A stretch of DNA of 64,000 nucleotides, taken from positions 18,280,725 through 18,344,724 of the forward strand of contig NC_037593.1 of NCBI RefSeq assembly GCF_003073045.1. The letters are read 5' to 3'. The translations under genes were made by a program, and so were the position numbers. The notes below the pieces were generated by a model. It ran no database searches and was not told where the DNA came from. It saw nothing but the letters and a program-made list of their open reading frames with translations. Every line of letters begins with the position of its first letter. Positions within the stretch are counted from its first letter, which is position 1. The DNA comes from Pomacea canaliculata. Taxonomy: Eukaryota > Mollusca > Gastropoda > Architaenioglossa > Ampullariidae. This document shows, one piece after another, positions 1 through 13,084 of the stretch.

Positions 1-42
1 CATGCACAAAGATTGTGTCAGGTCACGTGACGTCCCACGTAC

Positions 43-1643
43 AATCAGCAGTTGGGTCTGCACGTTCTGAGCGGCCGACAGAAGCCTGGCGATGGCGCCC
101 ACTTGATTGGAGTCGATGTACTGCTGTTTGGCCAGAGCGATGTCCAGCTCCTTGATGTCCTTAGTGTTCTCTGTATTCAGAGCCTCCACCTTGTCCATCG
201 TGGCTTCCAGATCACTCAGGCGCTTTTCAAGAATGTCCAGCTGCAAATACCACACGGAATGAATGTGTTTGTATGCGTGCATTCAACGCCTTGAAACTTC
301 CTACATAATGTTAACACAGTCAACTCCACTTTATTATTTGTGATAATGACCACCATAGCAACAACCACACGTTCCATTCTCTCCGACACGCACCTTCTTT
401 TCCAGATCGTCCAGCTGACTGTCCTGCAAGATGTTCTTCTCCTCCAAGCCCGGCAGGTCCACGACCGTCAGCTGCGTTATCTGCTTCGTCTGCAAACTTC
501 CTTGGGAGTCCAGGTTAGCCAAACTCTGGGCAGCTAAATCCAGTTGTGAATACAGGCCTGCAAGAAAGCAAAAGACGATTAACGCTTGTTCTCCATTGGT
601 TTCTGTGTACACGCCCACACATGGCATAACTGTCAACGTCTTGAATGCTCCTGAGGTCATGTACACACCATGGTAAGTCAGTGTAAAAGCGGAGACCAAA
701 TATCAACCTGGCAATCTTATGATTTCACATTCAATGACAGATGTGAGAGTGGAGAACTGACCAAACACTGGGAACTAAAGGACTCGTTATAAAGGAAGCG
801 CACAAGGATGTAGAGCATGACTCACTGTCAGCGGCGGCAAACAGTCTGTCCACTACATCATTCTCAGCTTCGTCCTCGAATCGTGATGGCGACTTGGCAG
901 CATAAGGCAGCTGTTCGTAAGGCTGCTTGTTGTAGCTGTTCACACACCACAATGAACTACTCAAACACTTGCACATCTTAAACAGCTAAGTCACGCACAC
1001 AACTGCAGGAAAACGGATTGACACGTGCGCTTACATACATCTACATACCTCAACCGCTCACCTTTACTATTCTGGTGTGTAACTTTAAGCTTCTAAAAGT
1101 AATTTTAACTAAAGAGATATCTAACAGTGCATGAAGTATATAATTATTTTGTCACCCCGACATAAAAAGTAAAATTTCTTAGGTTCAAATCTCGTACTCA
1201 CAGTTCATAATTACTATAAGAACAAAGCGCATTTGTGCCAACCAACCAACCTTATCGTCAACGAATAACCGCAGTAAATAATATTTACAGTAAGACTTTT
1301 TATTCGATGGTTAACACATGTCTGAAGTATCATATTTACTTGTACAACTGATTCTAAGTATAAACAAATCATCATACCCATCCCGTTGATATCCATTGTA
1401 AGAACCATCTTGGTATTGCGAGTTGTAGAGAGGGGGGTAGGGGCGCGCAGCAGGTCCTGAGAGTGTCTTGTAAGGTTCCGGCTTATAAGGGATGGGCTTG
1501 GTTGTTGTCGCTGGTGGCGGTGGTGGTGGCGGCGGTGGTCGGTTGAATGATGCTGGCGGTGACTGATAAGGGGGCACATGTCGTACAGCGGAGACCATGG
1601 TCGCCAGGACAAGACTGACGACGACAGTGATGATGGACGCCAT
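43..1643 (-). CDS. Secreted proline-rich, coiled-coil protein; possible H-type lectin paralogue (partial)
   Basis: Four coding exons are seen, in gene order 1643-1378, 935-826, 557-394 and 240 to about 43; the rest lies left of the window. All junctions are GT-AG and the phases agree (lengths 266, 110, 164 and about 198). The start ATG at 1643 opens a hydrophobic signal peptide (MASIITVVVSLVLATMVSA). A proline-rich segment with a run of nine prolines and Tyr/Pro repeats follows (about residues 20-90). The third and fourth exons encode heptad-rich coiled coil rich in Leu, Asp, Glu and Lys (residues 127 onward). The 164-nt exon has the same length and phase as the second exon of the lectin gene at 22521-24831, with aligned Leu, Ile, Asp-x-Pro and Asp positions. 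I infer a secreted oligomerising protein whose C-terminal domain, perhaps a lectin domain, is outside the window. The donor at 42/43 is a guess; reading through to base 1 is also open. Confidence 0.5.
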
Positions 1644-1732
1644 TGTGACAGACAACTCTCTCTGTAGGGTCAGGAAGCAACAGGATCTGAACTGCAGCCG
1701 CTGACACGACTCGGAAGAAGAAGTAGAGGTGG

Positions 1733-1739
1733 TTATATA
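1733..1739 (-). promoter_or_regulatory. TATA box of the left-edge secreted-protein gene
   Basis: On the minus strand the sequence TATATAA lies about 90 bases upstream of the ATG at 1643, a spacing that would put a start site near 1705 and give a short 5' untranslated leader. The lectin gene at 22521 has a similarly placed TATAAA, consistent with two tissue-restricted secretory genes built alike. Confidence 0.5.
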
Positions 1740-2079
1740 CCCACAATGGAGCCATAAAACAGCGATTTTTAGGGGAAGGGGAAACGAAACTTTGTAAAAA
1801 AAAAAGACCCCCGAATGTTTTACCTTTATTTTGTGTTCGGACTACATGGTAGATCAAAGGTTTGATTGATGTTATCAGCGTCCTTTAACGTTGTTCGCAT
1901 GTTATTTGCATTAACTTGTCTGTCGCTGCTACTAAGCGTACAGTCTGGATCACATCTTTATGTTAATGAGGGTCTTTCGTTGAGATGAATATCTTGTGGC
2001 AAAATCCGATCAGCATTTAGCAGTTTTTTCAGTGCCTCGTGCAAATCAGAAAAGAGGGTCGAGCTTATGTATGTACATG
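1740..2079. other. Intergenic, no feature seen
   Basis: Between the putative promoter of the left-edge gene and the first recognisable LINE sequence. I see no open frame, repeat or RNA signature here. Confidence 0.5.
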
Positions 2080-3880
2080 ACTACAAGAGACAAATAAGAA
2101 AGGAGCTTAAACTTTACCAGCGAAAAAAGGTACCCAAAGAACCCAAAGGTATTTTGGAACATTCTAGAGAAGTACAATAGTCATTAAAGAAAGCATGAAA
2201 TACAATATCCTGCAATAAATTCTTAGAACATTTTAAGGAGATAAAATATTTCTGTAATGATACAGTTGAGACCGAATGAATTTTTAAAATTCTTACAACC
2301 AAAGACTCTGACTCCATTCACAGCCCTCTTTAACCTCATTCTGGCAACATGTGATGCCATCACAGAATGGACAACAGGTATTATAACACCAGTTTTTTTA
2401 AGAACAAAGGAAAACAAAGTGATCCATATAACTACTTTGTCATCACAGTTCTTAGCTGCTTTGATAAACGTTTCACAAGTGCCGTTAATGAATGCTTAAA
2501 ACACCATTTGGAAGAAAAAAATCTCCTTGGGCAGGAACAACCAGACTTTTGACAAGGTTTAGCCACCCTTGACCACCTATTCCTTCTGCAAAGCATTCTT
2601 GAAATCTTACTAAGTAAAAAGAACCGTATCTTCTGCACATTTGTAGATTATCAAAAAGCTTTGAAGAAAATAGATAAAACCTGTCTGTGGAAAAAATTAT
2701 TAGATTATAGGGTTAGGGGGAGATTCATAAATATAATCAAAGATGTATACACAAAAGCAAAATCCTGTGTTGATCCATTAAAACCAGTTACAGTTCTTTA
2801 AAACTAGTTATGGTGTCAGGCAAGGGGAGCACCTATCTCCTGTACTGTTTACACTTTATCTCAATGACCTGAAAACACATCTCTTAGCAGACTCTGTAAG
2901 TGGTTTCCCAGAATTAGCCAGACTGTCACCAAATAACCTTATCCCTCATGAAAGTGATATGCTCCTTAAATTATTTATATTACTTTATGCAGATTTTATT
3001 ATTTATATGCAGATTACTGTATGTCATTTTCTATGAAACACCAGAAAACCTACAGAATGATTTAAAAAGTAGTGTGACAAGTGGAACCTGACAACCCAGA
3101 CAAAACTTAAATACTTGTAGTGTTATTTTCTAGAGGTAAGAAACCAACATTTACATATTATGAGGAGAAACTTTAAATAGTAGACTTTTTTCCTATCTTG
3201 AACTGAAATTGAATTATAATAACAAATTTCTTGTAGCATAAAAAGATTTATATGACATAGTCTCAAGAGCCATGTTTGCCCTACTAAAAAAAATGTAAAT
3301 AGTCACAACTACCACTAGATATACAACTTGATATGTTCGACAGAATTATCCTTCCTATACTTGCTTACATTGAAATATAGGCAACGGGAATTAGTCATAT
3401 TTGTGATAAACTACAGCAAAACTTTTACAAAACGATCCTCAAAGTAAGAAAGTCCATCCTATCTTGTATAGTGCTTTGAGAGTGTGGTCGCTTCCCTGTC
3501 ATAAATATTTAAGCATTGTAATATATTCTTGAACTTACATGAAACAAATATCCTTAAGGCTAGCTATATCAGCACTGTCAAGACAACACTGCAAGATCTT
3601 TGTCTAAGTGGAATATGAATAAGCCAGAATAACATAAACGTATCATGTGATTGGCTCAAGAAAAAAGTAGATAGGTCTCTTCAGGACCAGCATATCCAGA
3701 ACTGGATAGGAGAACTAGACTCCAAACAAATATATTTAAATTATAGAATGTTTTAAAAGTACTTTCTTACTAGAACCCTACTTAAAAATACTTCAAACCC
3801 AAGGGTTAGTTGGCCTTGGGGGAGGGATTTCTTGACCGTCTACCTTGACATCGAGCTACTGCATTTCTAAACACAGGAAA
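2080..3880 (+). mobile_element. Decayed non-LTR retrotransposon (LINE), reverse transcriptase region
   Basis: Translated pieces in several frames match the order of a CR1/Jockey-superfamily reverse transcriptase. A pre-finger segment (FWNILEKYNS, about 2140) is followed by the motif series of NKGKQSDPYNY, a TLLSC-like VITVLSCFDKRFTS, GQEQPDF, TLDHLFLLQSILE, FVDYQKALKKIDKTCLWKKLL and GVRQGEHLSPVLFTLYLNDL, then a YAD-like LLYADF (about 2990). Beyond it is a degraded C-terminal part. The frame is broken many times by stops and indels, so the copy is old and inactive. The 5' part with the endonuclease is missing, as is usual for LINE copies. The 3' end runs into a TGATGA simple-repeat tail. Confidence 0.5.
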
Positions 3881-3940
3881 AATGATGATGATGATTGATG
3901 ATGATGATTGATGATTATGATGATGATGACCACTACCAAA
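3881..3940 (+). repeat. TGATGA microsatellite tail of the LINE
   Basis: Repeats of ATGATG/TGATGA directly follow the degraded LINE 3' end, as in LINE families whose 3' ends terminate in a short tandem repeat rather than poly(A). Confidence 0.5.
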
Positions 3941-5682
3941 GGCAAGCTCAAAGCGTTTAAAATAAATACGCAGACATCTAGATATGTTTGATGTAGGCAT
4001 CATGTATGTATTTACTAAGTCACTCTCATTCTCTTTCTCTCACACCCACACAGAGTGTAGAGAAAACTGGGGAACGTGAAGAAAACCACCGACTGTTACA
4101 TCTACCGCAGGTTTCGCATCTGTTATTTTTAAAAGAACGCTTGCAGCATTTGATGGTATCTACATAATTACACAGGAAATGTCACAAAACTGATCACTGT
4201 TTGATCTCGACGCACACTTAATATTCTGCACACAATTAAACCAGCATTTCTTCTCACTCTTTGTCCATCTGTTTTTCTCTTTCACTCTCACAGAGAGAGT
4301 ACTTTTGTAAACATTTCAGGGTGACTAAACTAATGGAACATTGTGTCGTGGAGTGGTAGGCATGAGATGAATGAATATATCTTATTTTAGGTATTATACA
4401 TTTTCTTTGTTCTGACTTCGATAGCTAAAAGTTAAGCTGTATTTCCCCGTACTTTGAAAGTCGTGTAACCATCAAATAAACAGTTCGGCTCTCTCTCTCT
4501 CAATGGCGGGGGAAGAGAGCGAGAATTATTGCGCATGATAAATCTTTGTTAATCTTTTGAAGAAATTTTGTGTCGAAACTAACATTTGAACATCACTTTA
4601 AATTATCCCAGGCATTAGGAGAACAGAAAATGTCTACATCCCAATTCTCGATCTCCATTGCTAATACTTTATGCTGCCAGTCATAGTCTCTCTCTCTCAA
4701 GTATTACAACCAATAATGTACATATCACACTGCCATTAAAAATAGGGCAGTGTGGCTTCAATTATTTACATAAATAGTTACATAAATGCAGACTTTCCTA
4801 TATGGGAGCAAGCAATATGGAAATATTCATTCGATGTCGTGAGGCTGACTTGCTGATGGAGAATCAGACAGCTGAGATTAGGAACAAGCACAATGCTTTG
4901 TTGCTGATTTGTCTGACATGACTTTTGTCTGTCGTTAGCCTCTTATCACTCTTGAACCTATGAAGTTGACCAACTACTTGTTTTAGCAAGTCGTCTGTCG
5001 CGGGACACGTGCTGGCTCTCAACGGTCCCGAGTTCAGATCTAACAGGTCGGAAAGACATTAATGTGTCGTCAATAGGAACGCAAAATATATCAACAGAGA
5101 CTCGGGTCAACGGAGTTGAAATCGCTAGAAGACTGCTGGTATCGATGGAGTCACAATGCAGAGTAAAACTGCGTGAAAATTGTTAAAGCAAAGTGCTGAC
5201 TGTGTGATCTTCAAAAGAAACCGTTATGCAGAAAAGACCGGAAGTCTATGAAAAATCAGAAAGTCGCAGAAGAAAACCAAAGTTACTATTGCTGCTATTA
5301 CTATTTGTAGAACTTCTCCAGGAGGAAATTCGTGGTGAGGCCATACATACATCGCGCCTTCTTTAGTTCTGATATCTCACAGATGGAATAAAAGCTGAGC
5401 GAGACCACACAGGTGTCCATAGCTTAGGAGAGACGGTTGGTTTTCACTAGTATAACTGTCTTTATACACCTTCGCTGAACGCTTTGTGACTTAAGAAATG
5501 TTTTAATAACCCTTTTACCAAGCACTAAACAGTAATCCAGTAGCGACATTTTAATGTTGGTTTGAAATTTCGCCATCTGAATAAAATAATATTATGGTCT
5601 GGGAAGATCGAAATTGGCTTGGGGTGGCTTCCCTTTACTCCGCGGCCGTCCGAGTAGTCTACCTTGAAAGACAGAAAGTAAT
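3941..5682. other. Intergenic, no gene seen
   Basis: AT-rich DNA with short CT runs near 4490 and 4690 and no coding frame longer than noise. The last 100 bases presumably hold the 5' leader and promoter of the ABT1-like gene, but I see no clear TATA box. Confidence 0.5.
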
Positions 5683-7364
5683 ATGGAGTCTACGATGGAG
5701 TCGATATCAACAGAAGAGAAACATGCGTCAAACCAGAAAGATGAAGAGGGCAATGATGGGCAAAATGGCAAGAAGAAAAAGATGCGAATCCCAGGAATCG
5801 TATACATGAGTCGTGTACCTCAGTATATGAGCGTAAAAAAAGTTCGCGAAGTGCTTGGGGACCACGGGGAGTTGGGAAACGTGTTTCTTCAGCCAGACGG
5901 TAAATATCAGTAGGCTACATACCATGAAAAATGAAACTATTAATCAAATTACGAAAGATGAAGTTTAAAAAATCTGATAATTATTAGATCGATAATAAGA
6001 GCTGTGTAAGAGATCTCATATAGCATTCATAATCTAAGATGTAACAATAATACAGTGAATTTATATAGGGACATATCCAGGTCTCATAAAATAAGCTGAT
6101 ATCAGATCTGATAATCATGCTAAATTGCAGATAAAGCTCCATTCAGCAAGAAAGGTCGGCTTTTTACTGAAGGCTGGGTGGAATTTGCTGATAAGGTGGT
6201 AGCCAAGCAAGTTGCCCTTACATTGAACAACACACAGGTTAGTGTTACATGAGCAGTCATAGTTTCATCAAATTGTTTACAGTGGGTAATCATAAAATAA
6301 GTGAATTATAAAAGCGCTGTTTCAAGTCCCCACTCATGTACCTCATAGAAATTTTCGCAATGCATTGATAGGAAACATTTTATTATTATGTCACACAGCT
6401 GTTCATTTATTGTAGGCTTCATAGCTTTATGATTTGTCCCATGGTCCTTGTTTTCAGGCTTGCTCAGGCCAGTGCCAGTAGAATTGTCTGCTCACCCAGC
6501 AGGATTGAATGGGGGAAAGGGGTGTTGATGGGGAGGGGATTCCCCATGTTTTACCCTAAACAAACTGAGCCCCTTAAAGTTCACTTCCCTTGTTGAAGTT
6601 GTTTATAAGTGAAATGTATGTGGTAACGCACACAGTTACAACATGCATACAAGTGCATCATACATCCACATTTTTTCCATGTCACTAAGCATCTGGATTG
6701 AAATCTCTTGTGCAGGTTGGAGGAAAACGGAGTTACCCTTGGTATGCCGACATCTGGAATATAAAATATCTTCCAAAATTTCAATGGGCTCACCTAAATG
6801 AACGTCTTGCTTATGAGAGGGCTGTTCATGAACAGCGGCTTCGAACAGAAATTTCACAGGTAAATCAGTAGGCAAAAACAGTAACCCCTATTAAGAGTGA
6901 GAGTTTATGGAAAGGCATTGTGTTTCTTGTTGAACTGAATTGATGTAGACAGATCGGTGGGTTCTAATTTTGGAAAGAGTTCACTTACAGAAAATATTAA
7001 TCACATATGTTTCTGTTTGTTAAATTCTTATTTAAAACTTTTGCTTTCCTGTTAACAGGCAAAAAGAGAAGCTAACTTCCACATCCAGAATTTTGAGAAA
7101 AGCAGGAAGTTAAAAGACATGAATGAAAGGAAACGCAAGAAAGGAGAGGAGATGTTGGAAACAAAAGCATACAATGTGAAGCAGAGAGATACTGAAGATG
7201 AAATACTTTCAAAACAAAAGAAGATAACATCAAGCCAGACTAAACCTTCGAGGGGAGGAACAAAGAAAAGTGTACACAGACCAGATGGTCAGCATGCTGT
7301 TGGTGCTTTGTCCCTTGCAGCCAACAAAACTTTGTTACATAAATTGTTTGGTGGAGGAAGTTGA
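5683..7364 (+). CDS. ABT1: Activator of basal transcription 1 (ABT1/Esf2-like), RNA-binding ribosome biogenesis factor
   Basis: Four exons, 5683-5899, 6131-6237, 6716-6859 and 7059-7364, join in phase to give 257 residues, close to the usual length of animal ABT1. The N-terminus is acidic, then basic (GKKKKM). A single RRM follows: GIVYMSRVPQYMSVKKVRE gives the first strand and helix, LGNVFLQPD comes next, and the RNP1-like GRLFTEGWVEFADK sits on exon 2. After it comes the family's typical segment GGKRSYPWYADIWNIKYLPK and a helix starting WAHLNERLAYERAVHEQRLR. The C-terminal half is basic coiled coil ending in LLHKLFGGGS. Known role of the family: nucleolar protein associating with U3 snoRNP and needed for early 18S rRNA processing; also reported as a TBP cofactor. 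The start ATG is the first in frame after an upstream stop-containing leader. All introns are GT-AG. No breaks are seen, so the gene looks functional. Confidence 0.5.
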
Positions 7365-9374
7365 GACTGACAATTCAAGATGAGTGGTGTACATGTTCTA
7401 GAGTTCGATATCTTTGACAGTAACATCCTCAACTTTTTTCTGCAGTATAAACAAACTTGAAGTCTTCTTTTGTCTTCATCTGTGTGTACACAAGCATTAG
7501 TGTATACAAGTGCACCAGCATGCTTGCTTGCGTGCACACACACACACATCAAACTCATAAGCATACGAAGGAATCAGTACTAGCTTAAACAAACATATTT
7601 TTTATTCTTAAAGGGGCCAAAGGCAAAAGGTTTTACAACTTTGGGAGCTGTGTACACCCAAGGTGATAGGCATTTATTTTGGTGGATGGTTATCCTAGAT
7701 GTTTTGACTACAGCAAATAGAAATGAAAGACAAGACTGCTACCTGATCCTTTTAAAAACAAAATCGTTCTCATTGTTATTATCTTTTCAACACTCTTAAC
7801 TGAGCAAATGGTGTGAAGCCATGGACATTAAGTGTAAAGCTCACAACTAAAAAGCTTGGCCTCACACAATTGAAAGCAGTCTTCTTGAGCCAGCTCTAAT
7901 TTTAAAACTTGACGCCATGTGCTACACTTTCTTCTACAAAAGTAACAACACATATCCAAATCCATAAGAAGTTTAAGATCCCATCATATTGGTATTTACC
8001 TGAAGAATATAAAAATGGCCAAAAAAAAAAAAAAAACAGTTTTTGTATACCTTATATTTGTATGAACATAATAATTCCTTGCTTGCTATATTTTTAAAAA
8101 TTAAGTTTACTCTTTGTGAACCTAGCAGATATTTTACTTATCAAAGAACAGTAAAATGAATTGAAAAGTGTAACAATTTAAATAAATATTGAAGACTTTA
8201 AATAATTATAGAAGAAAATGTTATTTTATTATTGAAAACAAAGCCAAATTCAGTTTAGTTGTGACATAATGACAGAAGAGCAATTATTTAAGTTAACTAG
8301 AAATTGTAATCAATAGATTATCATAGCAAACATTTTAAGTAGCTCCACGCTGCATCTTCTGGCCTTTAAACCATCACGTGATCTATGCAAGCTGTAGTAA
8401 TACGTGAATTTTAAAATTCAGGAAGTTTCCTTCACACGTAAAGTTTTGATTTATCTAATGCATACATCTCATTCATCCTTTTTAGAAGGGAGGAAATTAT
8501 AAGAGGAGGCTAGGATGGGTTTAGAAAATGCAGAATTTTATTTTCAGAATAAGCATACTCAGCAAAATCACTGTGTACGCATGAATGTAGATTGCACATT
8601 TATATAAGGTTCTTATAATGATGAGTCAAAGATTTAAAATTTTCTGAAAGATTGTCATGTATGTAAATTACTAATCGCTAGTGACATACCATTTTAGACC
8701 ACTTACTTCAAAGTAATATTCTTAATTGAATGTAGTTTAAGAACCTGGAATAATTCCCAAATTTCATATCACTTGTACTTTAGATTGGAAAGTTAATATC
8801 ATTGACATAGTATTGAGGTCTATTTATAATTAGTGATTATGGCAAGATGGGTTTGTATTTAACATGGTTGGCTATTTTAGAATTAAATAAGCACAATACT
8901 TGATGTAAAAAAAATAAAACACTCTAACAATAAACTGGCAATATTTTTTGCAAAAAGCTAGATGTACAGGTTGTAAAATCTGCAAAACAAGAGTGATGAA
9001 AAAGGCAACAAAAAGCATAATACTGTGCATCGGAAAATGTGCATTCAATAACATGTATTTCAAAATGTTCGGAATACTTTCATTTGCTTGAATGCTTAAA
9101 AATGTTAAGTACTTTTGTATAACCTTGGAAAGTCCTTGAGCAAATGATCTATCGGGACACTATGCATTGCAACAATCAGCACCAAATGAAAAAATTTCAC
9201 ATCTGAATATTGCAGTGCCTGCTGACACAATAAAATCATAAAAAACAGAAAAGAAATACTGCATGAAGTGAAAAAACAACTTTCATCTCTCTACCCTTGC
9301 TTAAAATGTACAACTACACATAAATACAGAAAGACCATAGTATAAACTGCTACTGCAACCACAAAATATCAAAC
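7365..9374. other. 3' untranslated/intergenic AT-rich DNA
   Basis: It contains the ABT1-like 3' region, with an AATAAA at 8181-8186 as a possible polyadenylation signal. A TG-rich patch lies near 7530-7550 and an A-run at 8021-8036. No coding frame is supported. Confidence 0.5.
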
Positions 9375-9561
9375 ACAATGGGGTGGGGTGGGAGGATTGG
9401 TGTTTTACTCCCTGCCAGCAACTAAGGAAATTACACAGTGAGGCAGCCAGCCTGTAAAAAGACACCACATGCAGAGAAAGAACAGCACGTCCAAGACGAG
9501 AGCTGAACCCAGGACAACCAACCTTCACTGTATAGGTGACAGTTGCGCCACCAGACCACCC
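9375..9561 (-). mobile_element. tRNA-derived SINE
   Basis: On the minus strand the head reads GGGGTGGTCTGGTGGCGCAA, carrying a box A-like TGGCGCAACTG. About 45 bases on is a box B-like GGGTTCAGCTC. The body ends near GGAGTAAAACACCAATCC, a type of ending seen in molluscan tRNA-derived SINEs. It does not fold as an intact tRNA and carries a long unrelated body, so it is a retroposon rather than a tRNA gene. Confidence 0.5.
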
Positions 9562-12500
9562 CAAGCACACACTGAGGATCAACACATACCACAGAAACTA
9601 GCAAGCAGCAGACAAAAGATCAAGCTGCACTGAAGTACACTCCCTCTGAAGCCTCTTAAGGCAATAAAAATGAGATGAAGATTATGTCTATGAAAATGTT
9701 TTGTGAAATCTTTTCCACTATTTTATTAATAGTTAAATCAATACCGGTCAACTTTCTTGCATCAAAATCAAATTTTTCACGCCACCTTAACAGCAAATGT
9801 TAGCATATATGAATAAATGTGTAAGTGTAAATAAGTGCTTATTCCCCTATGAATAAGTGCAAGTGTTTATGTTTCATAACACACCCATTCAACTGCACAT
9901 CAATGCATCCACACACATGTACTTCTGACATTAAGAGACCCCTTAAGGATTCAAACATGCTCATAAAATACTGGCACTGTTTAAAAAGCAATGCATCAGC
10001 AGGAATAGCACAAATGTGTACAACATAATAACAAAGAGTCAAAATCACAGAGGGGAAATGAAATTCCTAAGATGACTAGATCAATTCAATTCATAATTTC
10101 AAAGATTCTTTTGAAAAAAATGCATAATGAAACTCACATACTTTTGTGAGTAACATGATAGATAAATCCCACAAGACTTCCAGGGTAGTATTAATAATAT
10201 ATGTAGAATTACCTATAAATTTGGGTTGTTTCTTTTTCCACAAAATTGATCCTCTCCTGCCTTTATAAGTTGTAGATGTGAACAGCAGTAGTTCACCTTT
10301 TTATTCAGGACATGCTCCTTGAATATAATTAGAAATCCTCCTTTATGTTCTTTTATAATGTATTTTACAAGGAGCACTTTGATATCACTATACAGCAAGT
10401 TCTCCACCATCCAGGAAATAAATGTAAGGTATAGCTGAAAGTCCCACTAAAACATTTCATCATCTATTAAAGTTTCATAATTATGCAACAACTTTTTGCT
10501 GTCTGTGCAATAAAGTTTTATCATTATGCAATGATTTTTGCCATTAACATGCTATAAACATTAACACTACTTAATCCTTAAGTCATCATCTTCTCAAAAC
10601 TATTTTCACACCTTCAGCAGTCAAAAAGGCGAATCATATTCTTAAATAATTAACTATCAGTCTTAGATTTTAGCCTTTGTCATTCACATTAAACAGTACT
10701 TAGTTAAAAGCAGTCCAAAAATAATCAATGTTACATTAAATGTAACCAAATGAAAAATGTATCTTATGAAAGCAAACGTATGTCTCATGCTAACCATCAG
10801 ATACAAAATCAACACATCAATAATCATTTGGCAAGGGGAAAATGAGACTGCATTTAGAAAAGCCAAACACACCAAGACAATACAAACTTTAAAATTTCAC
10901 ACAAAATGCATCAAGTTTGTCACAAAAAAAGAATGAGATCAACAACACCTTTAAAAAAAAGGCATAAAAAGGGATGCCTTTTGTTACAAAATAAGAATAC
11001 AAAACACAAAACTTGCACAACTCCAGGAAACTGAAAAAACATTTCCCTATAATGAATTAAAGTTAAAATAGTGACTCCAAATAAAAGATAGATTGACCAA
11101 AAGGATATTTGTAAAACCAGTATAAGATTATAAAAAAAAGTTTCAGTACATTTCTGTTAACCACACATACCGAGAAAGCATTAAGCAGTCCTCATCAACC
11201 TTATCACTCGGGAATTTCGGTCCTTCACTTTTACAACAGCATTCAGTTCGTTCTTCTTTCAAATAAGTGAAAGAAATCTAATAAAGATAAAGACACTTTA
11301 AGACTGAAGAACAGAAACGAACTTGATACCATATCTGACTCGCCCCTCACTCGTACAGTCGGTACAACCAATCTCTTGCTTCTATGCCACACCATTTGGG
11401 ATCTTCTAGAAGCACATGAGTATTCTCTGAAATGACTCCCCCCCCCCCCCTCCCAAGACATCCATCACTTTATCAAAGCAAGGAAGTGAAAGATTTTCAG
11501 CAACAACAAAAAATTGATATCGGCAAATGTCATGAAAACAGACAGCATATGTCTACAAAATGTCCTTGACTCTACAGAATTAGGTTTGAAATAAATAGTG
11601 GCTAGCCTTTTACTGCATTACAGTAAGCTTTCCTACATGAGAAAATTTACCTTTACCCAGATGCATACCCAACCCCTATCTCTCTCACACACCCAAACAA
11701 ACATGTGCATCTATGCATGTGTATGAGACAAAAGACTTAGCAAACACGTTTGCAGCATATCCAATAAGAACGTAGTAAATTACTTCATAGTATATAATAT
11801 TCATATACCAGATACCAGACTTCAAAACTTTTGATCTCCCTTCCACAGATTAATTAAGGCTTTGTGTACATTAATTCTGCTCTGCAAGTTATAAGATAAT
11901 TACTTGTGAACACTGCAGTGAACAATGATCACTGAAGAGAAAGAAAAAAGTGACGACCACAAATTTTTTCCCTTCCCAACAAACTGTCCACAATTATAAC
12001 CAGCAGACTGGTTGGCTCAATTCTAAAATTCTAAATTTTAATGTCAAACTTAAGCCCTTAGGCAGAATTTTGCTCACTTACCTATATGATATTCATAATT
12101 TGAGTGGTTTAAGGGGACCAGCAGAGACACAGATCTTTTAACACTCTGCCTGAGCAGGTCAGAAAAGTTAGGCAAGATTCTATGACCTCAAGCTAATAAG
12201 ATCATAAAATTAAATCATTCTGCTGCAACATAAGCAGAATTCTCTCTGTAAATAACAAACTAAACCCAGCATATCTGCAGTAATGGAAGAAAATCTAAAC
12301 AAGTGAACTATGTTAAAGTGAATACAGCTAAGCACCAAGTTTCTGGAACAAGAGATTACACTGAAAACCAGAACATTATACCACAACCATTTTTGGTGAT
12401 GTATCATCATGATGATGATGATGTAGTGCAAGCAACACTAGGCATTCTGCAAGACAAATCTGTTGCAATGTTTTGAGTCTCTAGATTCTGTAACAATAAA

Positions 12501-13084
12501 CATGAAGACCTTCTTATGAAAACATAAAAATTTGCTGCATTTTATATTCCTGTAACACCATTCACAATTATGTTCTCTGGGGTTTTTTTCAGTCTTAATG
12601 GCATATGTTCCAACAACATAGTCACAATGTTCCCATTTGTCTTGAGGTTTTGTATGAAACCACTGAGTACTTTCACATTGGCGAGTTCAGGTTTATCTGC
12701 CCCTCAGTCTTCAAGCACTTGCCACTTTAATGCAGCGAATAAATAAAATAAAAAAAATCATCCAAGTCCATCCATTTTTTACCTTCTATCTGCTTTTCTC
12801 CTTAACATACATATTGTACAGTTTTACAAACATTTTCATGTGAATGAATAATTGTACAAACTTCCTCAAACAAAGGACAGTCTTCAAGTAACAGCCTAAT
12901 ACTATAATCACTGCAAGCATGGAAAACTATGTGCTAGCCTCAGCTTTGAATGTTCCCGTCAAGCACCGATGAATAAATTAAAACAGTTGATATAAATGCT
13001 TTTTATATATTTATAAGCATTTACCAAAGAGATGCAAACCTATGGCACATATGATGAAAGACAAAAAATAAATAAAAACCAGGG
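9562..13084. other. AT-rich DNA downstream of the clavesin-like gene
   Basis: No coding frame is supported. On the minus strand this lies directly downstream of the clavesin-like stop codon and could be partly its 3' untranslated region. A C-run sits at 11439-11451 and a short GATGAT repeat near 12410-12424. Confidence 0.5.

Noticed and set aside
1180-1200. Box B-like GGTTCAAATCTCG as a possible tRNA gene
   Set aside because: No matching acceptor or D-arm sequence lies upstream at tRNA spacing on either strand.
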